A DNA stretch of 64,000 bases from Sphingomonas sp. PL-96 (GCF_020707215.1 NZ_JAJFET010000008.1:1-64000), one strand, 5' to 3'; shown: positions 1 through 8,216, counted from the stretch's first letter. The notes: generated by a model not told the origin, from the sequence alone. A program made the numbers and translations.

Positions 1-43
1 TTCTGGTTCGTCCGCTCCAGAGGTTGGAGCGGACGAACCAGAA
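1..43. repeat. Perfect 19-bp inverted repeat (strong hairpin)
   Basis: Arms at 1-19 and 25-43 are perfectly complementary around a 5-nt loop (20-24). No T-tract follows on the plus strand, and the minus-strand downstream side lies outside the window. It may be the terminator of a gene to the left or an RNA hairpin ahead of the next gene, whose Shine-Dalgarno sequence (around 46-52) starts three bases after it. Confidence 0.8.
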
Positions 44-58
44 TCAGGAAGGAACCCC

Positions 59-424
59 ATGGCCAAGGCCCCCGCTTCGCGTCGCCGCACTGCCTCCACC
101 GCCCCCACCCGCTCGCGGCTGGTCACTGCCGGCATCGGCCTGGTCGGCGTCGCGCTGGGCCTCGGCGGCTGGCTGATCGCCCGCCAGCAGCGCGAGACTC
201 GCGCAGGCGACGTCGGCACCGGGGAGCATGTCCCGGTCGACCTCGCCCTCGACAAGCCGCACCCCGGCCCCAACGACCGCGCGCCAGAGGCTTTCCGCCC
301 CGATCCCACCGCACCCGTGCCGGCCGGCGAGCGCGACGCGCTGCGCCCCGCTACCGGCCCTGCGCCCAGCCTGGTCCAGGATCGCGGCGCCATGCGCAGC
401 CAGACCGGCAGCAGCAACGCCTGA
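59..424 (+). CDS. Small single-pass membrane protein, unknown function
   Basis: The protein has 121 residues. It has a basic N-terminus (about residues 1-20, rich in Arg, Ser and Thr), one hydrophobic segment (about 22-42, containing GIGLVGVALGLGGWLIA) and a hydrophilic, Pro/Asp-rich tail. I do not recognise the family. The ATG at 59 follows a good Shine-Dalgarno sequence (AGGAAGGA), and codon use is the GC-rich pattern of the chromosome. The gene starts just after the hairpin at 1-43. A short tail-exposed inner-membrane protein is the most that can be said. Confidence 0.6.
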   Translation: MAKAPASRRRTASTAPTRSRLVTAGIGLVGVALGLGGWLIARQQRETRAGDVGTGEHVPVDLALDKPHPGPNDRAPEAFRPDPTAPVPAGERDALRPATGPAPSLVQDRGAMRSQTGSSNA

Positions 425-583
425 CCGGTGCCGCCCCCTGCGGGCGGTATCGCTCCCATCGGCGGCGCCCTTGCGGCGTCGCCGGCGGCGGGGCGCTGTC
501 ATGTTGCGGCACAGCATTGGCATGCCTTTGTAATATCCCCATGCTTGACGGGGCGTACTGCATGCGCAAAGCCGGAAACCGCT

Positions 584-967
584 ATGAAACGCTCCCTTCT
601 CCCCACCGCCGCCGCCGCCCTCGCGCTGACCCTTCTCGCGGGCTGTGACCAGAAGACCGAGACCGTCGATTCCCGCGCGCCGGACCCGATGGCCTCCCAG
701 CTCGCCAACGCTGCTCCGGTGGAACTGCCCCCGGCGGTGAAGGCGACCAGCACCTTCCGCTGCAAGGACAACACCCTTGTGTACGTGGACTTCTTCGCGG
801 GCGACAAGCTGGCGAACCTGCGCACCGAAAAGGGCGGCACCGCGACCGCGCTCAAGGCCGAAAAGGCGGGCGATCCGCTCACGGCTGAGGGCTACAGCCT
901 GACCGGCACGCCCAAGACGATCACCCTCACCCGCCCGGGCAAGCCGGCGCAGAGCTGCAAGGCCTGA
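584..967 (+). CDS. Putative lipoprotein, unknown function
   Basis: The start at 584 gives a 127-residue protein with a typical lipoprotein signal: basic MKRS, an Ala/Leu core and the lipobox LLAGC with Cys near residue 23. An upstream in-frame extension would bury the signal and is unlikely. The mature part has two more Cys (in FRCKD and at the end in SCKA) that could form a disulphide, and a C-terminal half suggesting a small beta-rich periplasmic domain. The pattern resembles MliC-type lysozyme-inhibitor lipoproteins only loosely; I do not assign it. Confidence 0.65.
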   Translation: MKRSLLPTAAAALALTLLAGCDQKTETVDSRAPDPMASQLANAAPVELPPAVKATSTFRCKDNTLVYVDFFAGDKLANLRTEKGGTATALKAEKAGDPLTAEGYSLTGTPKTITLTRPGKPAQSCKA

Positions 968-1046
968 TCTTCCTTTTCCGACCTGACCCGAAAGGGCCGG
1001 TGGCACGCGCCGCCGGCCCTTTTCTTTGGGCTTTCCTAACGGCTAG

Positions 1047-1793
1047 GTGTCGGGCATGACCGGCCCCGTCCTTCTCGATCCACAGACGGTGCTGCGCGCC
1101 TATGCGATGGGCGTCTTCCCGATGGCCGACTCCCGCGACGCCGACTCGGTCTTCTGGGTAGAGCCCAAGCGTCGCGGCATCCTGCCCCTCGACGGCTTCC
1201 ACTGCTCGCGCTCGCTGAAAAAGACGATCGCCGCCGACCGCTTCCGCGTCACCGCCGACCAGGCCTTTTCGCAGATCCTGCAGCTCTGCGCCGAGTCGGC
1301 CGAAGACCGCCCGGAAACCTGGATCAGCGACCCGATCGAACAGGTGTTCCTCCGCCTGCACGCCCTGGGCTACGCCCATTCGATCGAATGCTGGGACGGG
1401 GATCGCCTCGTCGGCGGCCTCTACGGCCTGGCGCTCGGCCGGGCCTTTTTCGGGGAAAGCATGGTCAGCCGCGCGACCGACGCGTCCAAGGTCGCGCTCG
1501 CGTGGCTCGTCGCCCGGCTGCGCACCGGCGGCTTCACGCTGCTCGACTGCCAGTTCCAGACCGATCACCTCGCCACGCTCGGCGTGGTGGAGATCGACCG
1601 GATGGATTACTCGGTGCTGTTGGCCGCAGCGCTCGGCGCCGGTGCTTCCGACCCCGCGGGTACAGGGGCGGAAGACGCACCGCCCGCCGACTTCTTCGCG
1701 CTCGACCGGCTCGCCCCGCCGCTCGGCGCCGCCACCGTGTCCGGCCCCGTCTCCGGAAAGCGCATCGTGCAGCTCTTGGGCCAGACGTCGTAG
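1047..1793 (+). CDS. aat: Leucyl/phenylalanyl-tRNA--protein transferase
   Basis: Transfers Leu or Phe from aminoacyl-tRNA to N-terminal Arg/Lys of proteins, creating N-degrons for ClpS/ClpAP. The N-terminal YAMGVFPMAD, the FWVEPKRRGILPLD block, and the CQFQTDHLATLG block near the C-terminus are hallmarks of the family. The start is GTG at 1047 or ATG at 1056 three codons later. At 248 residues it has the usual length plus a divergent tail after about residue 195. That tail lies opposite the low-complexity end of the convergent DUF2155 gene: the two coding regions overlap by about 187 bp. Confidence 0.93.
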   Translation: MSGMTGPVLLDPQTVLRAYAMGVFPMADSRDADSVFWVEPKRRGILPLDGFHCSRSLKKTIAADRFRVTADQAFSQILQLCAESAEDRPETWISDPIEQVFLRLHALGYAHSIECWDGDRLVGGLYGLALGRAFFGESMVSRATDASKVALAWLVARLRTGGFTLLDCQFQTDHLATLGVVEIDRMDYSVLLAAALGAGASDPAGTGAEDAPPADFFALDRLAPPLGAATVSGPVSGKRIVQLLGQTS

Positions 1794-2275
1794 ATCGGGT
1801 GCTGCACCACGTTCAGCGCCGGCCGCTCCTTGAACAGCCAGCCCGAGAAGGTCCGCCGCCAGCGACGATCTGCACCGCGCACGTCCAGCTGCACGAACGC
1901 GCCGGTATATTGCTCCTGCTCCCACGGCGCCGTGTGCTCGCAGGCGCGCAGGCGGATAACCGCATCCCCGATCCGCCGCGCCTCGCCCGGCTTCATCGTG
2001 ATGTCGCGAGTCTCGCCGTTGCGCTTGTTGAGGAACCCTAGCACCGCGACCCGCTCGGCCATCGGCGTGGCGCCGGGGACGGCGACCGCCTCGCTGCTCG
2101 CATCCACCGTCACCACGTCAGCGGAAGGCGCCCCGCCATCGCCCGCGTCGAAGGCCACAGCTTCCGGGTCCGGCGCCCCTGCAGGACGCGGGCCGCTCGG
2201 GCGCAACCAGAACCAGGCTCCCGCCGCGACCAGTACCGCCAGTACCAGCCCGATCAGGGCCAGGCGGCGGTTCAC
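1607..2275 (-). CDS. DUF2155 domain protein (membrane-anchored, periplasmic)
   Basis: The 222-residue protein has an N-terminal membrane anchor (LALIGLVLAVLVAAGAWFWL) and a conserved central domain recognisable as DUF2155: AVLGFLNKRNGETRDITMKPGE, then RACEHTAPWEQEQYTGAF, a WLFKERPALNVVQHPIYDVWPKSC block. The two Cys (ACEH, KSC) are typical of the family. I chose GTG at 2275 because it overlaps the stop of the NDUFA12 gene in a GTGA junction; a GTG at 2290 is also open. The last 50 residues are Ala/Ser/Pro-rich and run antisense through the end of aat. DUF2155 next to NDUFA12 is usual in alphaproteobacteria; its role is unknown. Confidence 0.85.
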   Translation of the reverse strand: MNRRLALIGLVLAVLVAAGAWFWLRPSGPRPAGAPDPEAVAFDAGDGGAPSADVVTVDASSEAVAVPGATPMAERVAVLGFLNKRNGETRDITMKPGEARRIGDAVIRLRACEHTAPWEQEQYTGAFVQLDVRGADRRWRRTFSGWLFKERPALNVVQHPIYDVWPKSCTMRFPETGPDTVAAPSGGASRSSAKKSAGGASSAPVPAGSEAPAPSAAANSTE

Positions 2276-2658
2276 GCGTCGGGGCTCCACGCCTCATAAT
2301 CGCCAGTCGCACGGACACGGTGGCCGCCCTGGTCGAGCGCACCCGGCGGCCGCCACGCAAGCGGCGTGCCGGTGTGATTGCCCTCGGCCGGCTTCTCCCA
2401 GGCACGAACCGGCGGCAGCGCCTCGCTCGGCAGGCCGTCGATCTGGTGGTGGAGCCAACTGAACCAGTCGGGCGGCACCAGGCTCGCATCGTTGTTGCCG
2501 GCGTAGATCACCCAGCGACGCGGCTGGCCGTTGGTGTCGCTGCCGCCCTGGTAATAGACGTTGCCAAGCGAGTCGGTGCCCACCTTCGTCCTGCCGCGCA
2601 GTGCAAGCGTGGTGCCGATGGTGGCGCCTTCCCACCAGGTGAAGATCGATTTGAGCAT
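2272..2658 (-). CDS. NADH:ubiquinone oxidoreductase subunit NDUFA12-like
   Basis: Accessory subunit of respiratory complex I (B17.2/NDUFA12 family), found in mitochondria and alphaproteobacteria. The 128-residue protein begins MLKSIFTWWEGATIGT and contains VGTDSLGNVYYQ, RRWVIYAG, SLVPPDWFSWLHH and a C-terminal WEKPAEGNHTGTPLAWRPPG, all characteristic. An ATG two codons upstream (2664) is also possible. It is translationally coupled to the DUF2155 gene (GTGA overlap). The core nuo operon is elsewhere. Confidence 0.92.
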   Translation of the reverse strand: MLKSIFTWWEGATIGTTLALRGRTKVGTDSLGNVYYQGGSDTNGQPRRWVIYAGNNDASLVPPDWFSWLHHQIDGLPSEALPPVRAWEKPAEGNHTGTPLAWRPPGALDQGGHRVRATGDYEAWSPDA

Positions 2659-2747
2659 GCCCATGCGCTGCCGCTTACCCCTGCCTGCGTCCGCCAGCAA
2701 CCGGCTTCGCACGTTCCGCACCGCGAAAGCCGCGCGTCCAGTGTCGG

Positions 2748-3248
2748 TTACTTGGCGGCGACGTCCTTCCAGCGGACCTTGTCGCCCTCGGCAATGCCGA
2801 GTTCGGCAGCGCGCCCGCCGCGGATCTCAAGCACGGCGCTGACCGGCTCCCGCGAGGACACGGGCGACTCTGAAAAGGGGATGGTGTTCTCCGCCAGCGT
2901 CGCGACCGTGCCGTCGGGACGGATGAACAGGATGTCGAGCGGCGACGGCGTGTTCTTCATCCAGAAGCTCGCGGCACGCGGGGCCCCGCCGCCTGCCGGA
3001 TACGGCGCGAACAACATCCCGCCGTCCTGCGGGATGCTGGTGCGATACATCAGGCCGTCTTCCTGCTCCTTGGTCGTGCGCGCGACCTCGACGTCGAAGC
3101 GGTGCGGGCCGCCCGCGCTCTCGACGGTCACTTCCGTGCGCGGTAACGCAGTTGCCGCCTCGCTGGCCCCCGTGCCGTTCCCCGTGCACGCCCCACACAG
3201 CGCCACCGCCGCTGCGACCAGCGCCGCCTGCACGCTCTTCTTGATCAC
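2748..3248 (-). CDS. DUF192 family lipoprotein
   Basis: The 166-residue protein has a signal with lipobox (LCGAC, Cys about residue 21) and one DUF192 domain. Recognisable blocks are VEVARTTKEQEDGLMYRTSIPQ, GGMLFAPYP, ASFWMKNTPSPLDILFI and VLEIRGGRAAELGI. The function of the family is not established. The start ATG overlaps the stop of the upstream cold-shock gene (ATGA, 3245-3248), so the two are probably translated together. Confidence 0.9.
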   Translation of the reverse strand: MIKKSVQAALVAAAVALCGACTGNGTGASEAATALPRTEVTVESAGGPHRFDVEVARTTKEQEDGLMYRTSIPQDGGMLFAPYPAGGGAPRAASFWMKNTPSPLDILFIRPDGTVATLAENTIPFSESPVSSREPVSAVLEIRGGRAAELGIAEGDKVRWKDVAAK

Positions 3249-3835
3249 GCCTGTACCCTCTCAACCACCACGGCGAGCAACCCGCGCTCGCCCGTTATCA
3301 CCCGGGCCTGCATCGGCTCGTCGGGCTCTACTTCCTCGATACCGCCACGGCGCAGTGTTTCCATATGGACGAACACATCGGCTCCGTCGCTTTCGCGCAG
3401 CAGGAAGCCATAGCCCTTCAGGCGATTGAACCATTTGACCGAGACGGCCTCAAACGCACCCGCGGAGGCAATGAGTTCTGCGCGATCCGCCCGCAGCGGC
3501 GCGCGGGGTCGCCGCTCCTCCACCGCCTCTGAAAGGTCGATGGACAGGATTTCGCGCGCTTGCAGGCCACGCTGCCGCCAGCTTGCCACGCATTCGACGC
3601 GCGCACCCTCCGGCAAGGTTCGCCGCCCGTGCGGCTGCAACACCGAAAAATGGACCAGAACGTCCCCGTGTTCCGGATCGTCGGCAACAATGAAGCCAAA
3701 GCCTCGAGTCACGTCGAACCACTTGACCACGCCAGAGACGGCCACGGCCGCATCCGCGAGCCGCGCTGATGTTTCCTGATCTTCGCGCGCCTCGCCTTCG
3801 TGGTCGAGCGGTGCGCGCTGCGATTCCGCACGCAT
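3245..3835 (-). CDS. Tandem cold-shock domain protein
   Basis: The 196-residue protein has two cold-shock (OB-fold) domains. The first, about residues 33-100, has GVVKWFDVTRGFGFI and VLVHFSVL. The second, about 130-195, has VSVKWFNRLKGYGFLL and VFVHMETL. These are the RNP1 and RNP2 nucleic-acid-binding motifs. An acidic/basic linker joins them and the first 30 residues are hydrophilic. Duplicated CSD proteins of this size are common in alphaproteobacteria and probably act as RNA chaperones. It is first in a unit with the DUF192 gene (4-bp overlap). Confidence 0.9.
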   Translation of the reverse strand: MRAESQRAPLDHEGEAREDQETSARLADAAVAVSGVVKWFDVTRGFGFIVADDPEHGDVLVHFSVLQPHGRRTLPEGARVECVASWRQRGLQAREILSIDLSEAVEERRPRAPLRADRAELIASAGAFEAVSVKWFNRLKGYGFLLRESDGADVFVHMETLRRGGIEEVEPDEPMQARVITGERGLLAVVVERVQA

Positions 3836-3864
3836 CTTTCAATTTCCCCCGGCCAAAAGACCTA

Positions 3865-4446
3865 TCATAGCTCCCAGTCGATTGGCGACGTTTTGTTTCG
3901 GGATTGCTGTCCCGACACAAATCCATGTTCCTCCCCGGGCTTCAGGCGCACCACCTGCCATGCGAGCGATGGCGAATGCCCGGCCCGCATCATCGCCGCA
4001 ACATGCTTGCGGATCGTCTCCGGCGCACTCGCCTCCTGAGAAAAGGGGCCAATTCTTCGTCGCTTAGCAAAGCGGATTGCGCTTTCAGCGGCGTCGTTTT
4101 CGTCGGCGGCAGTTGCGGCCTCTACGTCCTGCGCCTCTACACCAGCATGGCGGAGCGCCTGCTCCACCCGACGGATACCCAGCCCCTTGCGGCCCATCGA
4201 CGCAGCCTTGTTCTCGGCAAAAGCACGGTCGTCGACATAGCGTAGCTCTGCCATGCGTTCCGCCAGCGAATCGATCTCGGGCGCATCTGCACCTTCCCAC
4301 CCGCGCTCGCGCAGCTTACGGGCGAGATACTGGCGCAGCCGTGCCCGGGTGGTGGCATATCGCTCGACATAGCGGAGCGCCAACCGCTCGAGCGCCGCTT
4401 TGTCGAGGGGCTTGGGCGAGCGGTCGGGACGGCGGGCGTAGGACAT
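3865..4446 (-). CDS. recX: Regulatory protein RecX
   Basis: RecX-family modulator of RecA filaments; 193 residues from ATG at 4446 (MSYARRPDRSPKPLD). An open upstream extension lies in the divergent gene's leader and lacks family similarity. Characteristic blocks are LRYVERYATTRARLRQYLARKLRERGW, RYVDDRAFAENKA, GRKGLGIRRVEQALRHAGV and the three-helix repeats that follow. recA is not in the window. It is divergent from the acyl-AMP ligase gene, 118 bp away. Confidence 0.88.
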   Translation of the reverse strand: MSYARRPDRSPKPLDKAALERLALRYVERYATTRARLRQYLARKLRERGWEGADAPEIDSLAERMAELRYVDDRAFAENKAASMGRKGLGIRRVEQALRHAGVEAQDVEAATAADENDAAESAIRFAKRRRIGPFSQEASAPETIRKHVAAMMRAGHSPSLAWQVVRLKPGEEHGFVSGQQSRNKTSPIDWEL

Positions 4447-4564
4447 GCGCCATGTTTGTGCCACACTGGCCAGTGATTTTGAACGGGATTGCCGGGGCGC
4501 CAGGCTGTCGCGCGTTCGCGCGCTGGATGCGGGCCGTCGCGACAGGAAGGACGCTTTTTTGACA

Positions 4565-6310
4565 ATGAAGACCGATATGGAAGCCACGGCCCCCGCCGGC
4601 ACGCCCACGACCGACACGCTGCCGCGCCGTTTCGCGGATTTCCAGACGCTGGGCGAGGCGCTGGACTATGCCGCCTCGGGCGTTCGCGGGCTGAACTTCC
4701 ATGACGCGCGCGGAACCTTGGTGCGCGCCTATTCCTACGCCGAAGTGCGCGAGGATGCGCTGGCCCAGGCACGGCGCCTGATCGCAGCGGGTGTGCATCC
4801 GCAAGAGCGCATCGCGCTGGTCGCCGAAACCGGCCCGGAGTTCGCCAGCCTGTTTTTCGGCGTCATCTATGCCGGCGCCTGGCCGGTGCCGCTGCCGCTG
4901 CCCACCTCGTTCGGCGGGCGCGAAGCCTATGTCGAGCAGCTGCGCGTCCAGCTTTCGAGCTGCGACCCGCGCATGCTGATCTTCCCCCCGGAGCTGGCGC
5001 AGATGGCGGGCGAAGCCGCGCGGGTTGCGGGAGTCGAGGGCATCGACTGGGCCGAGTTCGCCGAGCGCCCCGCGCCCGAAACGGCGCTGCCCCAGGCGAA
5101 CGGCGACGACATCGCCTATCTGCAATATTCCAGCGGCTCGACGCGCTTTCCGCACGGCGTCGCGATCACGCACCACGCGCTGCTCAACAATCTGGCAGCG
5201 CACAGCCATGGGATGGCGCTGGTCGACACCGACCGCTGTGTCTCCTGGCTACCCTGGTATCACGACATGGGGCTGGTCGGCTGCTTCCTGTCTCCAGTCG
5301 CGAACCAGGTTTCGACCGACTATCTCAAAACCGAGGATTTCGCGCGACGCCCGCTCGCCTGGCTCGACCTCATCAGCCGCAACACGGGCACCACCCTGTC
5401 CTACTCGCCGACATTCGGCTATGATATCTGCGCGCGCCGCATGTCGTCGCAGACCAAGGCGTCGGACCGGTTTGACCTGTCGCGCTGGCGCGTGGCGGGC
5501 AATGGCGCCGACATGATCCGCCCGGACGTGATGCAGAGCTTCGTCGACGCGTTCGGGGACGCCGGCTTCCAGGCCTCCGCCTTTCTTCCGAGCTATGGCC
5601 TGGCCGAGGCGACGCTGGCGGTATCGATCATGCCGCCGGGCGAAGGCATCCAGGTCGAGCTGGTCGAGGAGACCGAGCTGTCGGGCGGCGATCGCCACGG
5701 CGACCGTCCGCAGCGCTTCCGCGCCATCGTCAACTGCGGCAAGCCCGTACGCGACATGGTGGTCGAAATCCGCGAGGAGGATGGCACCCCGCTGCCTGAG
5801 CGCGCGATCGGCAAGGTCTGGTGCAAGGGGCCGTCGGTGATGGTCGGCTATTTCCGCGACGAGGCGGCGACCGAGGCCTGCATGGCCGACGGTTGGCTCG
5901 ATACCGGCGACATGGGCTACATGTCCGAAGGCTATGTCTACATCGTCGGCCGCGCCAAGGACATGATCATCGTCAACGGCCGCAACCACTGGCCGCAGGA
6001 CATTGAATGGGCGGTCGAGCAGCTCCCAGGCTTCAAGGCCGGTGACATCGCCGCCTTCGCGATCACCACGCCGGGTGGCGAGGAGACGCCCGCCGTGCTG
6101 GTACAGTGCCGCGCCTCGGACGACGCCGAGCGCCAGCGGCTGCGCGAGGAGATTCGTGAGCGCGTCCGTGCCGTCACGGGCATGAACTGCGTCATCGAAC
6201 TGGTGCCGCCGCGTACGCTGCCGCGCACCAGCTCGGGCAAGCTCAGCCGTGCCAAGGCGCGCAACCTCTACCTCAACGGTGAGATCAAGCCCTACGACAT
6301 CGCGGCCTGA
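4565..6310 (+). CDS. Fatty acyl-AMP ligase (AMP-forming, ANL superfamily)
   Basis: The 581-residue adenylating enzyme starts at ATG 4565. The adenylate-forming motifs are YLQYSSGSTRFPHGVAITH (about 185-203), WLPWYHDMGLVGCFLSP, LPSYGLAEATLAVS, WLDTGDMGYMSEGYVYIVGR and GRAKDMIIVNGRNHWPQDIE. The HDMGL block and the NHWPQDIE hinge are typical of FAAL-like enzymes, which activate fatty acids as acyl-adenylates for transfer to a carrier protein. The P-loop reads GSTRFPHG where most relatives have GSTGxPKG. No carrier protein or synthase is adjacent, so its pathway (lipid, sphingolipid or secondary metabolite) is open. Confidence 0.88.
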   Translation: MKTDMEATAPAGTPTTDTLPRRFADFQTLGEALDYAASGVRGLNFHDARGTLVRAYSYAEVREDALAQARRLIAAGVHPQERIALVAETGPEFASLFFGVIYAGAWPVPLPLPTSFGGREAYVEQLRVQLSSCDPRMLIFPPELAQMAGEAARVAGVEGIDWAEFAERPAPETALPQANGDDIAYLQYSSGSTRFPHGVAITHHALLNNLAAHSHGMALVDTDRCVSWLPWYHDMGLVGCFLSPVANQVSTDYLKTEDFARRPLAWLDLISRNTGTTLSYSPTFGYDICARRMSSQTKASDRFDLSRWRVAGNGADMIRPDVMQSFVDAFGDAGFQASAFLPSYGLAEATLAVSIMPPGEGIQVELVEETELSGGDRHGDRPQRFRAIVNCGKPVRDMVVEIREEDGTPLPERAIGKVWCKGPSVMVGYFRDEAATEACMADGWLDTGDMGYMSEGYVYIVGRAKDMIIVNGRNHWPQDIEWAVEQLPGFKAGDIAAFAITTPGGEETPAVLVQCRASDDAERQRLREEIRERVRAVTGMNCVIELVPPRTLPRTSSGKLSRAKARNLYLNGEIKPYDIAA

Positions 6311-6346
6311 TCGCGCGTTTCCGGTCGATTTGCACGCGCACGGCTC

Positions 6347-6375
6347 TTGCCCCCGGCGGAAACGGGGGATAGAGG
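6347..6375 (+). promoter_or_regulatory. Candidate promoter of tRNA-Trp
   Basis: TTGCCC at 6347-6352, a 17-nt spacer and TAGAGG at 6370-6375, ending 10 nt before the first base of the mature tRNA. The position is right for a tRNA promoter; the -10 box is weak by Escherichia coli standards. Confidence 0.45.
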
Positions 6376-6385
6376 GCGGGGCGAT

Positions 6386-6461
6386 AGGAGTGTAGCTCAG
6401 TTGGTAGAGCATCGGTCTCCAAAACCGAGGGCCGTGGGTTCGAGTCCCTCCACTCCTGCCA
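6386..6461 (+). tRNA. tRNA-Trp (CCA anticodon)
   Basis: A 76-nt gene with a perfect acceptor stem (AGGAGTG with CACTCCT), D arm (GCTC/GAGC), anticodon loop CTCCAAA (anticodon CCA), T arm (GTGGG/TCCCT region with TTCGAGT) and an encoded CCA end. It lies upstream of secE–nusG, as in many alphaproteobacteria. Confidence 0.97.
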
Positions 6462-6466
6462 GCATC

Positions 6467-6494
6467 TGCCGCCGCCTCGCCTGAGGCGGCGGCA
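6467..6494 (+). terminator. GC-rich hairpin after tRNA-Trp
   Basis: Perfect 12-bp inverted repeat (TGCCGCCGCCTC / GAGGCGGCGGCA) with a GCCT loop, beginning six bases after the tRNA 3' end. No U-tract follows, so it could be a processing or 3'-stability hairpin rather than a true terminator. Confidence 0.5.
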
Positions 6495-6683
6495 AGATCC
6501 TCCGCCACCAGCGCTCTGATCTGTGGACGTTCCAGGATCGCTGCTGCGCTCTCCCATCTTCCCGTAGCGCCGCTTGCCTGGCCTCCTTGCGCCGCCTAGG
6601 AAGTCGCCGCCTGGCGCAGTTGCGGCAGGGTTTCCTCGGGCGCGCCTTAGCAGCATGTCGCCCGCGCTTTTCGGGACCTGTGG

Positions 6684-7262
6684 ATGTTTCGCGCGCTCTA
6701 CGACTGGACGCTTCGCCTCGCCAACCATCGCCACGCCGTCCGCAGCCTTGCGGTCGTGTCGTTCTGCGAGAGCTCCTTCTTCCCCATCCCGCCCGACGTC
6801 GTGCTGGTGCCGGTGGTTCTGCAGCATCGCGAGCGCGCCTACCGCATCGCCGCCATCTGCACGATCGCGTCGGTTCTGGGCGGGGCGCTCGGCTATGCGA
6901 TCGGCTATTTCCTGTGGGACAGTCTGGGCCAGTGGCTGATCCACCTCTATGGCCTGCAGGACAAGGCCGACGAGTTCCAGGCGTGGTATGCCAAGTGGGG
7001 CGCGGCGATCATCCTGATCAAGGGTCTGACGCCGATCCCGTTCAAGCTGGTGACGATCGCGAGCGGTCTAGCCAAGTTCAACTTCGCGGCCTTCCTGGCC
7101 GCGGCCGCAGTGACCCGCGCCTTCCGCTTCTTCCTCATCGCCTTCCTGCTCAAGCGCTACGGCGCACCGGTGCAGGCGTTCATCGAGCGGCGGCTGAACC
7201 TGATCGGCATCGCCGTGCTGGTGGCGCTGGTCGGCGGGTTCCTGCTGGTCGGCCTGCTCTGA
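6684..7262 (+). CDS. YqaA/DedA-family membrane protein
   Basis: A 192-residue polytopic inner-membrane protein of the SNARE-associated/VTT superfamily, YqaA branch. Diagnostic blocks are SFCESSFFPIPPDVVLVP near the N-terminus, GGALGYAIGYFLWD, and IKGLTPIPFKLVTIASG, followed by FRFFLIAFLLKRYG. Relatives are lipid scramblase-like proteins affecting membrane homeostasis. The ATG at 6684 fits the family start. It sits between tRNA-Trp and secE. Confidence 0.88.
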   Translation: MFRALYDWTLRLANHRHAVRSLAVVSFCESSFFPIPPDVVLVPVVLQHRERAYRIAAICTIASVLGGALGYAIGYFLWDSLGQWLIHLYGLQDKADEFQAWYAKWGAAIILIKGLTPIPFKLVTIASGLAKFNFAAFLAAAAVTRAFRFFLIAFLLKRYGAPVQAFIERRLNLIGIAVLVALVGGFLLVGLL

Positions 7263-7314
7263 GGCCGACCTGGGAGGCCCCGCGGCCCTCCCCCGCCCGC
7301 TCCCCAAGCACCGC

Positions 7315-7343
7315 TTGCGCGCTGCGGGCTTCGTCGCTAGATA
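7315..7343 (+). promoter_or_regulatory. Candidate secE-nusG promoter
   Basis: TTGCGC at 7315-7320, 17-nt spacer, TAGATA at 7338-7343 embedded in GCTAGATA, which fits the alphaproteobacterial housekeeping pattern GCTANA. The secE GTG start is about 105 nt downstream. Confidence 0.5.
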
Positions 7344-7449
7344 CCAAACCCAATCCGACAGCGTGGATGGCCTGCACCGGTCCTGAGAGGGACCGGGCAG
7401 CGGACCCTTGCCCCGCGGTCGGTGACGCACAAGATTTTCAGGTGAAACA

Positions 7450-7647
7450 GTGGCGAAGACATCTCCGGCAGAGTTCATCCGCCAGGTTCAGACCGAGACC
7501 AAGAAGGTCACGTGGCCGACCCGCCGCGAAACGGTCATGACGGCGGTGATGGTGGTCATCATGGCGACGCTGCTGGGTGTCTTCTTCTTCACGGTCGACT
7601 CCGGGTTCGACGCGATCGTGAAGCTGCTGCTCAGCCTGGCCGCGTAA
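7450..7647 (+). CDS. secE: Preprotein translocase subunit SecE
   Basis: The 65-residue SecE has the conserved amphipathic helix FIRQVQTETKKVTWPTRRET followed by a single transmembrane helix (AVMVVIMATLLGVFFF). It is the short one-TM form normal for most bacteria. It begins with GTG at 7450. It is an essential part of the SecYEG channel. nusG begins 10 bp after its stop, so the two form an operon. Confidence 0.96.
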   Translation: MAKTSPAEFIRQVQTETKKVTWPTRRETVMTAVMVVIMATLLGVFFFTVDSGFDAIVKLLLSLAA

Positions 7648-7657
7648 AGGATACTGC

Positions 7658-8194
7658 ATGTCGCGCTGGTACATCATCCACGCCTATTCCGGGTTCGAGA
7701 ACAAGGTCCGCGACCAGATCCTGTCGGACGCCACCCGCCTGGGTCTCGACCGGCTGGTCGAATCCGTCGAGGTGCCGGTCGAGACCGTGACCGAAGTGCG
7801 TCGCGGCAAGAAGGTCCAGTCGGAGCGCAAGTTCTTCCCCGGCTACGTCCTCGCCAAGCTCGACATGAACGACGACGTGTATCACCTGGTGAAGAACACG
7901 CCGAAGGTGACGGGCTTCCTGGGCAGCTCAGGCAAGCCGCAGCCGATCAGCGAGGCCGAGGCCGCACGCATCCTGAACACCAAGCAGGAAGCCGCCGCTG
8001 CCCCCAAGCAGAAGATCAAAGTCGATTTCGAGATCGGCGATTCGGTCAAGGTGCTCGACGGTCCGTTCGCCAGCTTCAACGGCCTGGTCGAGGAGCTCGA
8101 CTTCGACAAGTCGAAGGTCAAGGTGTCGGTGTCGATCTTCGGCCGCGCCACCCCGGTCGAGCTGGACTTCGAACAGGTCGAGCGAAGCAAGTAA
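7658..8194 (+). CDS. nusG: Transcription termination/antitermination protein NusG
   Basis: A 178-residue NusG. The NGN domain begins RWYIIHAYSGFENKV and includes SERKFFPGYVLAKLDM and KNTPKVTGFLG. The C-terminal KOW domain carries FEIGDSVKVLDGPFASFNGLVEELD. NusG binds RNA polymerase and links it to Rho or to the ribosome. It is followed by two hairpins and an intrinsic terminator, so the operon ends here instead of running on into rplK. Confidence 0.97.
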   Translation: MSRWYIIHAYSGFENKVRDQILSDATRLGLDRLVESVEVPVETVTEVRRGKKVQSERKFFPGYVLAKLDMNDDVYHLVKNTPKVTGFLGSSGKPQPISEAEAARILNTKQEAAAAPKQKIKVDFEIGDSVKVLDGPFASFNGLVEELDFDKSKVKVSVSIFGRATPVELDFEQVERSK

Positions 8195-8216
8195 GGCGAA
8201 GCCGAACGCGCGACCG

